This document shows, piece after piece, positions 46,201-57,150 of a stretch of 64,000 nucleotides of DNA. Source of the DNA: Aquarana catesbeiana (lineage: Eukaryota > Chordata > Amphibia > Anura > Ranidae); assembly GCF_042186555.1 (NCBI RefSeq), contig NC_133327.1:48762939-48826938 (forward strand), read 5' to 3'. Numbering within the stretch: the stretch's first letter is position 1; every line of letters begins with the position of its first letter. The translations under genes were made by a program, and so were the position numbers. Under the pieces are notes generated by a model. The model searched no databases, was not told the DNA's origin, and saw only the letters and a list, made by a program, of their open reading frames with translations.

Positions 46201-47359
46201 TGTAACAGGTACCTCTCCAGGCTGGTTGAATCCACGAGGGAGAGAAAGCTGCAGAACTGTTCACTTTGAAGCCTCCCTATTGGAAGAGACTGAGAGCCAA
46301 TCATCAGGGAGCAGCAGCAGAGAACTGTGGAATATGAAGTCCCAGCACAAGGCAGCCTGACTGACTGTATGAGGGGGCAGGACTACAAATCCCAGGCTGC
46401 ACTGCAGAGAGTCAAGAGCATTGTGGGAGAGACTATAAAAGTACAGGGCCGACCAGGCCAAGGAGGCCTTGTTTCCTGGATCCCATCGGGAGAGCAACCT
46501 TATGTTGCTGTGTGAGGGGATTGCGGCCTACCAAGGGGCACACAGCCTGCAGCTCCAGCCCAGAACCCCGTATGCTTCCAGAAGGATGCTCTGCAGCAGC
46601 ATGGAATGTCATGGAATTGGCCAATTCACTGGGTCAGCAGACTGAAAGCCATCGTGACACATCTGCAGCCAGGAGAATTGTTTGATTGCTCTTTGCAGGA
46701 CCGCTGAATGCGTACAGGATTGGTGAGGGGGATTTGTCCAGGAATCCTATTGCCTTCCATAAAACACCACACTTGAACACTGTGCATAGACACCTGTTAT
46801 CCGTATCATGTAGAGGAGTGCTATATCACAGCATCGGCTATTTTACATTGCTCCCCATCACTCTGTTACATTGAGGGACCCTTGTCCACAAAGCTCCAAC
46901 ATGTTGGTGAAGAGAACAAACGCAAGGAAGGCCTTGCTCTTAGAACATTATTGTTGTTGCTTTTAAAGGGGACACATCACTGATGTTTATATTACTTCAG
47001 TGTGTGTTAGTATTGAAGGTACTATAGGCCGGCCTGGGGTTCCCCTTTACCCATTTGGGGAGTCCTTTTAATCTGTGTATGTTGTTATTATTCTTTTATT
47101 GTTGCAGAGTGTTATTGACTGTTTTGATAACTGTTTCAACCAAGTCCTGGCTACTTATACAGGACTTGGCTGAATAGTATTACTTTAAACTTTTCTCTGG
47201 TCCAAGTGAACTTGAGAGAACAGAACTGTCTCTGTTTGTTTTTACTGTGTTATGCCGTTAATCACATTGCTAGGTGCACCAGAGGGGCTGGAACAGTTCT
47301 TTGGGGTTGAGACGCAGAGTAACGTATTGAACAAACAAAAGCAGCTCCTTCCGGGCTCA
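46201..47359 (+). repeat. 5' LTR of the 46.2-kb element
   Basis: It begins TGTAACAGG. The last ~240 bases match the 3' LTR fragment (shared 'accaagtcctggctacttat' and 'aattgctaggtgcacc'-like blocks). A TATA box is at 46434-46440. The right border is set a few bases before the primer site; the terminal CTACA of the 3' LTR is mutated here. Confidence 0.8.
46382..46440 (+). promoter_or_regulatory. LTR promoter: ZNF143-like site and TATA box
   Basis: ACTACAAATCCCAGGCTGC (46382-46400) closely resembles the vertebrate ZNF143/Staf motif (ACTACAATTCCCAGNATGC). TATAAAA follows at 46434-46440. The spacing fits a promoter; binding is inference. Confidence 0.5.
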
Positions 47360-47422
47360 ACGTGGGGGCTCATATCTGGGATTTTCCGTTTCTCTGCAAT
47401 CAACTCCCCTACAAGCACCAGG

Positions 47423-48163
47423 ATGGACCTTGCCACTGCTATCCAGTGGCGTGAGCAAGAAGGCGCCCACCCAGAGTCAAGCATGGTGATCAAAGTCCCA
47501 GGGGAGGCCTGGGCTGAGGAACAAATCAGCCAAGCAGTGAAGACGCTGTCCCCAGACAGGAAGGTGTGGGTGATTGCTGTCAAAACAGACTGTGGGACCT
47601 CCCACACCTATGCACTGTTCGAAGACAAGGAGTCCCCGAAAGCTTCAAAGGTGCCAGTGTGCAATTGTCCAACAAGACGGAGCTTTGTATAATCCATCTG
47701 AAGGTTTCAGATGAGGGTCCCACCAGCTCCAGTCAAGCTGAGTCAACTATGGAAGAAGTTCCCTCCCCGTCACCCCTGGCCATGATTCACCGCCATGGGA
47801 GAATTTGTATCAAAATACCAAAAGGGCAATCCAGTGTGTTCTGGGGCTGGATACCAGAAGCTGAGGATCTTCTCTGGGAAACAGCCTGTGCCCACTGGAG
47901 AGGAAGAATATAAAGTCCGGATGCAACAGGCTATGTAGGCCCTAGAAGAGTGGGACCTGCTAGAGGCTCAAAAGAAGCAACGCATCAGTGAGAATTTGCG
48001 AGGAGCCGCTGCTGAGACTATCAGGAACTTGAGATTTAGTAACACAATCTGTACAGCTTATGATTACCTGGCCATGTTACAGAAGGATTTTGGGCGGACA
48101 GAGAAAGCAACTGACCTGATCTATCAATTTGAACATGCCCTTCAATGCCAAGGTGAACTGTTT
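47423..48163 (+). pseudogene. gag remnant of PNMA/Ma type
   Basis: The first frame (47423-47692) starts MDLATAIQWREQEG and continues with VPGEAWAEEQISQAV, resembling the N-terminal domain of PNMA-type Gag. After a frame change come PKGQSSVFWGWIP and EAEDLL-type residues, then in a further frame a capsid-like segment with LRGAAAETIRNLRFSN (about 47993-48040) and DYLAMLQKDFGR, the pattern of the PNMA/Gypsy capsid N-lobe. At least two frameshifts and a stop (47937) break it, and homology ends where the 3' LTR starts. In the PNMA family such genes were domesticated from Ty3/Gypsy elements; here the flanking LTRs argue for an element copy, not a host gene. Confidence 0.78.
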
Positions 48164-48398
48164 TGAGAACTGTTTCAACCAAGTCCTGGCTACTTATACA
48201 GAACTTGGCTGACTAATATTACTTTAAAATTTTCTCTGTTCCAAGTAAACTTGAGAGAGCAGAACTGTGTCTGTGTGTTATTACTGTGTTATTCCGTTAA
48301 TCAAATTGCTAGGTGCACCAGAGGGGCTGGGACAGTTCTTGAGAGGCAGAGTAGTGGACTGAACAAACAAAAGAAGCTCCTTCGGGGGTATCGCTACA
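48158..48398 (+). repeat. 3' LTR fragment of the 46.2-kb element
   Basis: It is collinear with 47118-47354 (few differences) and ends ATCGCTACA against the CCAA duplication. Its upstream 0.9 kb is missing. Confidence 0.85.
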
Positions 48399-48571
48399 CC
48401 AACATTAATACTTTAGGATAACAATACCACCAAGATCTCCTCATGAGTTCAGCATTATCTTTCCACTTTCCTCAGCTATTAGTGCAGTTTGGATGGAAAA
48501 ACGTACTCCAATTGATAGCATTAATGTATGTGCAATGTTTTTTTTGTGTACTAAACATATGGAACATGCAG

Positions 48572-48625
48572 ACCTGCTTCTTGGTCTTTTTGGTAAGATC
48601 AAGTGTAGTATCTGTTTTTATCAGT
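48572..48625 (+). pseudogene. U2 snRNA 5'-end pseudogene fragment
   Basis: 'agatcaagtgtagtatctg' and the preceding 'gcttcttggtctttttgg' reproduce the first ~50 bases of U2 snRNA, including the branch-point recognition region, with a few substitutions and one added T. Homology stops after 'ttatcagt', so the stem-loops and Sm site are missing and it cannot be functional. Confidence 0.85.
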
Positions 48626-48950
48626 GTCCAGTAGGAGTTCTCCGCCATCATTGTAGCCTTCTGATTAGGATGCTTGGCTGTATAGTATCCTTGCTGATAT
48701 GATGGGTGTCCTAAAGGATCTCCACCTTGGGAAGGAATCCAAATTAAGTATCCATGCAATGGAAATTTGTAAGTTCTGTATATAATTGTATTCTATTTTG
48801 TATGTATTGTACACTGCCCTCACTGTGCACACGGCCCTAATAATGTTTTCAGTACATGTTTGCCTTCTTTCGAGTCCTGATTAGAATTAGTCTGCCTATG
48901 TTACGCCCCTTGTTACCATAAACATACAATTGTAATATTAATGTGATACC

Positions 48951-49532
48951 TACGTAATCATGTGTATAAAAACCTTCAATTGCGTCATAATAAAGCAGAA
49001 CAGTAATTTGGAAAGATGCTGAGCATATCTTTTGTGTCTGTTCCCTACTGCAGTAGTTATTAATTTGGAACCACTAATCAATATGAGGATAGGAGTTGCC
49101 TATCATAAAAATGTCCTGATCAAGTGTCGAGCCAGCCAGGAGGGGCTTTACAGGTGACCCTGAGTATCCGAAACAAGGAGCTTGATCGATCCGGGAATTT
49201 CTGATAGTCAGCCGGCTGAGGTAAGCCTTTTGCTTACATTTGAGTTATCAGACTTCCTTAATCGGTTAGGCAATTTCGGGACAAAGGGTACCTATTTTAC
49301 TCCCCTTGATCGAACTGTATTGATTGGTGGTTATATGTTATGTTGTCCCTGTCTACTACTTACATAATCATGTGTATAAAAACCTTCAATTGCGTCATAA
49401 TAAAGCAGAACAGTTATTTGGAAAGATGCTGAGTGTATCTTTTGTGTCTTTTCCCTACTGCAGTAGTTATTAATTTGGAACCACTAATCAATATGAGGAT
49501 AGGAGTTGCCTATCATCAAAATGCCCTGATCA
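48951..49532 (+). mobile_element. LTR-like direct repeats with TATA and polyadenylation signals
   Basis: 48951-49122 and 49362-49532 are ~95% identical direct repeats. Each has 'tgtgtataaaaacc' (TATA box), then 'cataataaagc' (AATAAA) and 'ccctactgcagtagtta'. TATA and polyadenylation signals this close together are typical of an LTR U3/R boundary. The ends are not defined. Confidence 0.55.
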
Positions 49533-50640
49533 GTCCATTACGTAAGGTGGGGGCTGGTAGTACTTCCTTAGTGTGGGAGATTCTGAAGGGCCCAGTACAT
49601 CTTGGTTCGAATAATGCTACCCTGTCTGGCCACGGATTGGGAAGGCAAAGAGTCGGTGGTGTTTCATGCCTCCTGGTGAGTGGTGACCGAGGGCTGCTCT
49701 CGATATCACTATGTATCACTATGGGTTTGGGAGTCCACTGTGAAAATGAGCACTTGGCTACAACACTTCTTGGTTTATTTCTGCATCACCTCATAGGCTA
49801 AGGCTTCTGGCTGAGACTGGGGCAATTTTCTGTTCCCAAGCTGCAAGGCCTAGCTATTGTGCACAGCACTGGCACGATTTTATGTTTTATTTATTCACTC
49901 TCATGTCATTGCACTATATATTTTTTTTTCCATTTACTCACAGATGGTAGGGTGTGGGTCTTTGGGCTTTCCTGAAGCCTAGGGGAGGATGTTCAGCCAT
50001 CTGGTTCTTAGCTCCCCTGCTTCCTGGAGAGCGACCCTCGCACCCCACCCACTTAGTACTTGTTGACAAGTCACAAGACAATAGGGAGTTGGGTCTGCCG
50101 GGCCTTTTGGCTAGATGGACTTGAGTTTGCCTTGCCCTTGTCTTGTCCACCAGGGGGCCAGAGAGAGGTCCTTCCTCTTCAAGAGGGGGATCAAAGGCAC
50201 ACCCTTGGGCACTTTCTTTGTGTGTGTTCACATTCACTGTTTTGGGTCACTGTGGTGTTTTGCTTTTGCACACCGAACCACAGGCTTGAAAAAAAAACAA
50301 AAAACCACATGGAACATGCATACACTGAATTTACTGATACAGAGGCTAAACCTTTACAAAGTAGTCAGTTTTTTTGCTGAACTAATTGCCAGCAGTAGAA
50401 ATGTATAACAATAACAATATATTAATATATTAATCGTTTGCCCATTTACTAAAAAATGACTAGAGGTAACATAAAGTTATTAGGTCTAATAAGTCAATAT
50501 CAGCAGTAATACAATTCATTTTTAGCAAAGCAGTGCTAAGTATTATGCCATTGATAGCAATAAGGTGCGTTAATTGTATGAGTGTGTGTGTGTGCAGATG
50601 TAAAATGTTACCAGGCAACATTTCCTAAGTGTTTTTTGTG
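49533..50640. other. unassigned noncoding sequence
   Basis: 49540-49800 may be leader sequence of the preceding LTR-like unit. 49930-50280 is unrecognised. 50400-50600 is AT-rich with a short GT run. Confidence 0.35.
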
Positions 50641-50813
50641 TCAAAGCTGGAGGACCACTTTATTAGGTACACCTGTTCAATTGCTTGGTAGCACAAATTG
50701 CTAATCAGCCGATCACATGGCAGCAACTCAATGCATTTAGGCATTTAGACACGGTGAAGACGACTTGCTGAAGTTCAAACCTAGTTTCAGACTGGGGAAG
50801 AAAGGGGATTTAA

Positions 50814-51303
50814 AGCGGGGTTCCACCCAAATTTTGAACAATATCTGCATGTATTCTCTTCCTTGCCTAGATGCTGACATGCCGTTTAAAAAAATTTAAA
50901 TCGCCGTAATTACCTTTTATTTTTCTATTCTTCTTTGCATTCTTTGCACTTCCTGGTTCTCCTCCCGTGGGAGTAGGCGTGTTTCTAGCCTCTCCCAGAC
51001 TCCACATAGTCTCCTGGGAGCTAGTCTCAGGCTTCCCAGGATGCCACTGAGCATGTACGGGAACGAGCGGTGAATGCTGGGAGCACAGCATTCACCACAT
51101 ACAGGAAATAAATGCTTGTGGGCTTCAAATGCCCACAATGAAGATGGAAACCGCCTGCAGTGAATAATATAAGTTATTCTTTCCGACGAAATCTGACACA
51201 GGCGGACATATTACACACAATATGTGAGTATGTAATGCTGAGAAGAAAAGTTTGTGAATGAACTAAAAAAAAACAAAAAACAATAGATAGGGGGACCCCC
51301 GCT
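50814..51303. mobile_element. TTAA-flanked MITE, T2/Kolobok type
   Basis: TTAA at 50810-50813 and 51304-51307 bracket ends AGCGGGGTTCCACCC and (right, inward) AGCGGGGGTCCCCC. Host Tc1 sequence 'ggggatttaagtgactttg' is restored when it is removed. Confidence 0.93.
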
Positions 51304-52260
51304 TTAAGTGACTTTGAACGTGGCCCCAGACGGTTGGGTCGGAGTATTTAAAAACCGACTGATCTACTGAGATTTTCATGCACAACCATCTCCAGGGTTT
51401 ACAGAGAATAGACAGAAAAAGAGAAAATATCCAGTGAGCGGCAGCTGTGTGGATGAAAATTTGTTGATGTCAGAGGAGAATGGGCAAACTGGTTTGAGAT
51501 GAAAGAAAGGCAACAGTAACTTAAATAACCACTCGTTACAACCTAGGTATACAGAATACCATCTCTGAATGCACAACACATCAAACCTTGAAGCAGATGG
51601 GCTACAGCAGCAGAAGACCACACCGGGCGGCACTCCTGTCAGTTAAGAACAGGAAACTGAAAGTACAATTCGCACAGGCTCACCAAAATTGGACAAAATT
51701 TGCCTGGTCTGATGAGTCTCTATATCAGCTGCGACATTCAGATGGTAGGGTCAGAATTTGGCATAAACAACATAAAAGCATGTATCCATCCTGCCTCATA
51801 TCAACGGTTCAGGTTTAGTGGTGTAATGGTGTGGGGGATATCTTCTTGGCACACTTTGGGCTCCTTAGTACCAATTGAGCATTGTTTACACGCCACGGCC
51901 TACCTGAGTATTGTTGCCGACCATGTCCATCTCTTTATGACTACAGTGTACCCATCTTCTGATGGCTCCTTCCAGCAGGATAATGCACCATGTCACAAAG
52001 CTCAAATCATCTCATCACTGGTTTCTTGAACATGACAATGAGGTCACTGTACTCCAATGACCTCCACAGTCACCATATCTCCAACAGAACACCTTTGGGA
52101 TGTGGTGGAACGGGAGATTTGCATCATGAATGTGCAGCCGACAAATCTGCAGCAAGTGAGTGATACTATCATGTCAATATGGACCAAAATCTCTGAGGAA
52201 TGTTTCCAACACCTTGTTGAATCTATGTCATGAAGAATTAAGACAGTCCTGAAGGCATAA
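51304..52260 (+). pseudogene. Tc1-like transposase relic
   Basis: Readable blocks include MGYSSRRPHRAALLS (51588), then AWSDESLYQLRHSDGR with the first catalytic Asp, and after a frame change MVWGISSWHTLGSLVPIEH and FQQDNAPCHKAQI with the second Asp. The final D-x-N-P-x-E block is frameshifted and mutated near 52065-52100. The N-terminal coding start lies left of the MITE and is also degraded. No functional protein can be made. Confidence 0.88.
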
Positions 52261-52673
52261 GTGGGTCTAGCAATGTGCACCTAATAAAGTGGCCACTGAG
52301 TGCATATTTGGGACTTCAAATTATCCCTATTTCACTGTCTTAGCTATCCTTTGTATGGAGTTGTGGTGTGCTGTTTGCAATTATAAACTCTCCTTTAATT
52401 ATGTAATGGTGTCAAGCAGTACACAGTTCTTTCCTCTGACAACTAATGTAAGGGTCTTTCTTCCCACTGACCCTCATTATAATGGGACATTCTTTCCACT
52501 GACTCAGAAAGTATGGGACTTTCTTTCCGCTGATCACCTGTAATGGAGACCTTCTCAGCTGAGCACCAGTGTAGGTAGCATTCTTCCAACTGATGCTCAA
52601 AGTAATGGGGCATTCTTCCCACAGAACATCAATGTGAGGGAAATGATTTCTACTGATCATCAATGGACAGGGC

Positions 52674-53765
52674 CAGGGCTGTTTTTTCCATTGGGCATGC
52701 TGGGCAGTTGCCCGGGGGCCCCACTTGCCTGGGGGGCCCCACCTGCCTAGCGACCCCAGCTAAGCATCTATGTGTCACCCTCGCTCCAATTTTCTGTGAC
52801 CCTGTGCTCCGGCCGCCATGTCCAGTCTCAGGCCGGTCCCTGGCGCCCTGGGATTGGGCGAAAGGGGTCATGTGCGGCAGGTGGGGCTGGCCTGTCCTCA
52901 ATCGTGGGAGAGCAAGGCTGGCCTTCACTGTGAGCTTTGACCGCTATCTTCTCCTCCTCCTCTCCAGGTCACCGATCATGTCCCCGCCGGGGCATGCAGT
53001 TTGTGCCCGATGTCTTTTTCTCCTCCTCTCCGGGTCACCAATCATGTCCCTGCCGGGGCATGCAGTCTGGCAGTGTGACAGGTGGCGGCACAGAGGCAGA
53101 GCACATCATGAAAGAAAAAAAAAAGGTAAGAGACTCAATCGTGAGTTTTGTTGCTGGCCGGGGGGGGGAATAGATATGGGCTGGGGAGAGGGAGCAGCCA
53201 TAAAGTCAGTGTATAGTGTAATGTGTTGTGTGTAGTGTATAGTGTATTGTGTGTGTGTGTGTATAGTGTATTGTGTGTGTAGTGTATAGTGTATTGTGTG
53301 TGTGTGTGTATAGTGTATTGTGTGTGTAGTGTATAGTGTATTGTGTGTGTGTAGCGTATAGTGTATTGTGTGTGTGTGTGTGTGGTGTACAGTGTATTGT
53401 GTGTAGTGTATTGTGTGTGTGTGTGTGGTGTATTGGTCTGTGGGTAGAGTATTGTGTAGCGGTCAGTATGTAGTGTATTGTGTAGTGGTCTGTGGGTCAG
53501 TGTATAGTGTATTGTGTAGTAGTGTAGTGGTCAGTGGATACTGTAGTTTGTGTAGTAGTGGTTAGTATAGAAATGAGGTAGGGTGGTGTGTAGTGGTCAG
53601 TGTGTAGTGTAGTGGTCAGTATCGGAATCAGGTAGGTTAGTGTGGTGTGTAGTGTAGTGGTCGGTGTGGTGTGTAGTGTAGTGGTCAGTGGATATAGTGT
53701 AGTGTAGACAGGGCCCCAGTGCACTGTATTGCCCGGGGGCCTATAATGCTCTTAAGATGGCCCCG
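52674..53765. mobile_element. hAT non-autonomous element
   Basis: GACAGGGC at 52666-52673 and 53766-53773 is the 8-bp duplication. Ends are CAGGGCTGTTTTTTCC and (right, inward) CGGGGCCATCTTAAG, with mirrored CCCGGGGGC blocks just inside. The interior has GC-rich sequence and a GT-rich array (about 53205-53700, unit 'gtgtatagtgtattgt'). No transposase. Confidence 0.88.
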
Positions 53766-53892
53766 GACAGGGCTTTTTTCCCACTGACCCCTTACATAAG
53801 AGGGTATTCTCCATTGATCACCAATGTAAGGAGCATTCTTTCCACTGACCCCCAATGTAAAGGGCATTCTCCTTACTGGCCACTGATGTAGG

Positions 53893-55139
53893 TGTAGCAC
53901 TCTGATGTTTAGGCAGGGTTGCTCTAAAATTTATTTGCCAAGTGATAGTTGTCTTGGCCAATTGCTAGGGGGTCAACTGACTTCACCCTAATTCTGCAAT
54001 TGCTGCACTTCTCTCTTCTGTCGCTAGGTGGCCGGGTACCTGGTGATATTAGATAAGACATGGGCATTGCAGGGACAGATTAGGAGTATATGGGGTATCT
54101 CAGCCAATGGGCAGGGATTTTCTAGAATCCCTTGGTCTGCTGGGAGAACCAATTTATTTGGTTGGAGTCAGGTGATCGGGGTTCCGTGCCACCTGGATGG
54201 CTGTCTGAGTGGACGTGTGTTGTACTGCCCCGGGCTGCTAGGCCAGAGCCTGAGGTCTATCCCGGGGACATCTGGCTGCAAGCCTATCCAGAAGCAAGAG
54301 AGCAGCGCAGGGTTGGGACTGCGGCTTGCTGTCCAACCAAAAGTGACGGTTCTGTTGGACAGAGAACCTGTCATGGTCAGAGGTAGAGGGGAAGCTGTCA
54401 CCACTAAGTGATCATCCACCTAGTTACCAGGGACCACCAGGAGTATTCTCACCAACCCGGGACAGTGAAGAATTTGGGAAACTTCCGCAGGTGTCAAGCC
54501 AGGGACCCAGCCAGCGGAGGTGATGATTGCAGAGCAGTCTTGTGTGCCAAGCCAGGGACCGAGCAGGCCAGTGAGGTGACGCTTGAGGAGTATCTGTGAG
54601 TGCCATGCTAGGGACCCAGCAGGAATGCGGGGGTGACGCTTGAGGAAGATACTGTGTGCGAAGGTTGGAAGAACTCAGGGGATCCAGTGGCAGTGGATCA
54701 GCAAGTCTAGTGAGAGAGACTGGGAGCTCAGTGGAGAGAAGATCTACAAGAGGAGATTGTAGAAGAAGTAAAGAAGTTTGTTACAACTTGTGTTAGAAAC
54801 TGTTATAAGACTGTTGCCAAAGGAGACGGTGATCCTACTCTTGCAGATGTGGTGTCTTGCTGGATACCTTTTCCTGCATGGCTGTCTGCCTATAGAAATC
54901 TTGGAGTCTGCCAAATTAAAATTGCAACTACTAAAGGGTATCCTGGCCATAACCCTCTTTTCCCCAGTTCCGTTCAAGAGAAAATAAATCTCTTTGCATT
55001 CAAGAAGTGTATGGCGCCCATAAATCTACCTTGCATTACACCCACCATGCCTTGTAACCCACTCTACATAGAAGGATGTCAGCTGTCCCTAACACTGGAG
55101 GTCACCATTATGCCCCAGGGGCCCTGGGATCTCACTACA
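53893..55139 (+). mobile_element. solo LTR with TAGG target duplication
   Basis: TAGG at 53889-53892 and 55140-55143 bracket TGTAGCACTCTG...CTCACTACA. AATAAA occurs at about 54982. The middle (54174-54283) is repeated at 11312-11410. No internal genes remain; the open frames at 54028-54411 lie within the LTR and resemble no known protein. Confidence 0.9.
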
Positions 55140-56040
55140 TAGGTACCATTCTTTTCATTGACTACCAGTCTTAGGAACATTCTTGCAGTGAGCACATCTT
55201 CCAGCGAAGAATAATGTATAGGAGCACCTCTCCCACTGACCCCCAAAGTAAGAGAGCACTATATTGCTCACCAAAGTATGGGGGCTATCTTCAAGGTTCA
55301 CCATTTTAAGGTGAACATCTCCACTGACCAACAACGAAAGGATAACCTCTCAATGACCCAGCAATAGAAGAGGACACTGCTCTGACCACCAATGTAAGGG
55401 GACTATATGCACTGAACAATAATGTAAGAGGGCAGTACACTGATCATCAATGGAAGGTGACACTACCCCACTGATCACCAATGGGAAGGGACACTACTAC
55501 ACTGACCACCAACTGAAGGGGGAACTTCTGAACTGACCACCAATGGAAAGAAGCACTACACTAATCAATAATGCAAGATAACTTTCCTACTACTAACCCC
55601 CAATGTAAGGGGTCACTACACAAATGACCACCAATGTAAGAGAGTGCTACACTGACCACTTCTACAAGGGAGCACTTCATTGACCACCAATGTAAAAGGG
55701 TACTACACTATAAACTACTAATGCAAGGAGACACTACTCTGACCACCACCACCAATGTAAAGGGGGAACTACACTAATCACCAAAGTAAAGGGGCATTTC
55801 TTCACTGACCACTAATGGAAAGGGGCATTACTCAACTGAACACCAATGTGAGGAGGTCTTTCTCCACTGACCACCAATTGAAGGGGTACTACTCAGATGA
55901 CCAGCATGAGAGGATATTTCTCCACTGACCACCAAAAGAAGGGGGCACTACTCAGATGACCAGCATGAGAGAATATTTCTCCTCTGACCACCAATATGAG
56001 GGGGCACATTTCCACGGAAAACCAGTGTAAGGAGAACACT

Positions 56041-57150
56041 ACAATTTTGACTGTCTGAATGTCTTTCTTGACCATTATTATTATTTGTAACATTTCATGA
56101 ATAGCCTGAAAATAATCGTGTTGTGGAAAGGGGTGTTAAGAATTTTACACAATAATTTGTGTGCAGAGAAAGACATGTAAAACATCACGTTTGCTTCGCT
56201 TCTCCCTTCTCAAATTTATGTGTTGGGATTGGGAATAATCAGAAAATAAATGAATTGCTATTAGGCTAACTAAGCATATCTCAGCAATCTGTAACAATAG
56301 CTACAAATCACATTTCCTGGTAGATAGATGTCCACTAGAGGGAGCTCTTCCAATACTTTATAATGGATTATTATAATCAAAATATGGAACAGCATACATG
56401 TAAAAGGTAACATTCAACTATATGTTACAATTCTAATACAAAAAAAATTTCCCTTTTACTACTAGCGACCCCAGAAATGTTGTCCACAAGGTGGCTTCCT
56501 AAGCTAAGCTGGAAATGTACTACTTTTACAATAATATTAAGAGAATATGTGAATTTTTGTACCTCTGAGCCAGTAAAAGAGACCTGTGAGACATGTCAAT
56601 GTATTTTTTTAATCTTTAAATAATGATATGCACACAGATACACTTTAAATAATTAAAGTGGTATTTACAATCATTCCTAAAAATTAATTAACTCGCTTGA
56701 CATGTGTTGCTTTTTGAATAGGAATAATAAGTAAATCCCCATCATCTATTAATTTTCATCGCCATTGACGGAATTCTCCCAATTGGCAGCCGATCTAGGA
56801 AGATATGCTTCCATTTCATTAATTGGTCCTTGGAGGAGAAGAGTTTTGTACCTTCATTGTGACATTCTGTGAATGCTTCCCAGCAGCCTGCAATACGCAG
56901 CCCTTTCATATTTCACAAGACACTTGCTGAACTTTCTCCTATTTTAACTCATCATTAAATTTTTACAGATGGATAAAACTTAATTAGGCTCAGATTGTTG
57001 TTAATCACCATCCTTCCAAATCCAAGAGAAGCAGTGAATTTATCAGCTAACATATCTCATATCTGGCCAAAACAAACCTATAATTTCATATAAAATAAAA
57101 ATATCCACATGATGCTATGGAAGATAAATTGCATGTATAAAATGCATTGG
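56041..57150. other. unique-looking AT-rich noncoding tract
   Basis: No repeat or ORF. 56690-57060 is notable for TTAATTAA, ATTAATTTTCATCGCC, TTCATTAATTGG and AACTTAATTAGG, that is, clustered homeodomain-type TAATTA cores in otherwise unique sequence, the look of vertebrate conserved enhancers. Confidence 0.35.

Larger units (their letters stand above)
46201..48398 (+). mobile_element. internally deleted LTR retroelement with gag remnant
   Basis: CCAA at 46197-46200 and 48399-48402 flank TGTAACAGG...TATCGCTACA. The order is a 5' LTR, a tRNA-Pro-like primer binding site (TGGGGGCTC at 47363), part of gag, then a truncated 3' LTR. Protease, reverse transcriptase, integrase and any envelope gene are absent. 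The gag type suggests a Ty3/Gypsy relative. Confidence 0.88.
50645..52304 (+). mobile_element. Tc1-like transposon (TXr-type family), interrupted
   Basis: Inverted ends 'ccactttattaggtacacct' (from 50656) and 'gcacctaataaagtgg' (52278-52293) define it. A T2-type MITE (50814-51303) splits the 5' coding region. The family is the one also seen reversed at 40546 and 41786. Confidence 0.9.
52420..56040. repeat. ~30-bp minisatellite, split by two insertions
   Basis: Degenerate units with core 'ctgaccaccaatgtaagggg' and 'cattcttccactga' run through 52420-52665, 53774-53888 and 55140-56040. The gaps are a hAT (52674-53765) and a solo LTR (53893-55139). The flanks rejoin the repeat register on both sides. 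Confidence 0.88.

Noticed and set aside
47423..47692. Domesticated PNMA-like host gene
   Set aside because: It is frameshifted, lies between LTRs with an exact target duplication and follows a primer binding site.
50091..50125. Second U2 snRNA-like segment (ggccttttggctagat)
   Set aside because: Only about 16 bases match and the following sequence diverges at once, so chance cannot be excluded.
52663..53235. 190-codon open frame
   Set aside because: It starts at a hAT terminus, runs through GC-rich repeat interior and ends in a GT array, with no recognisable domain.
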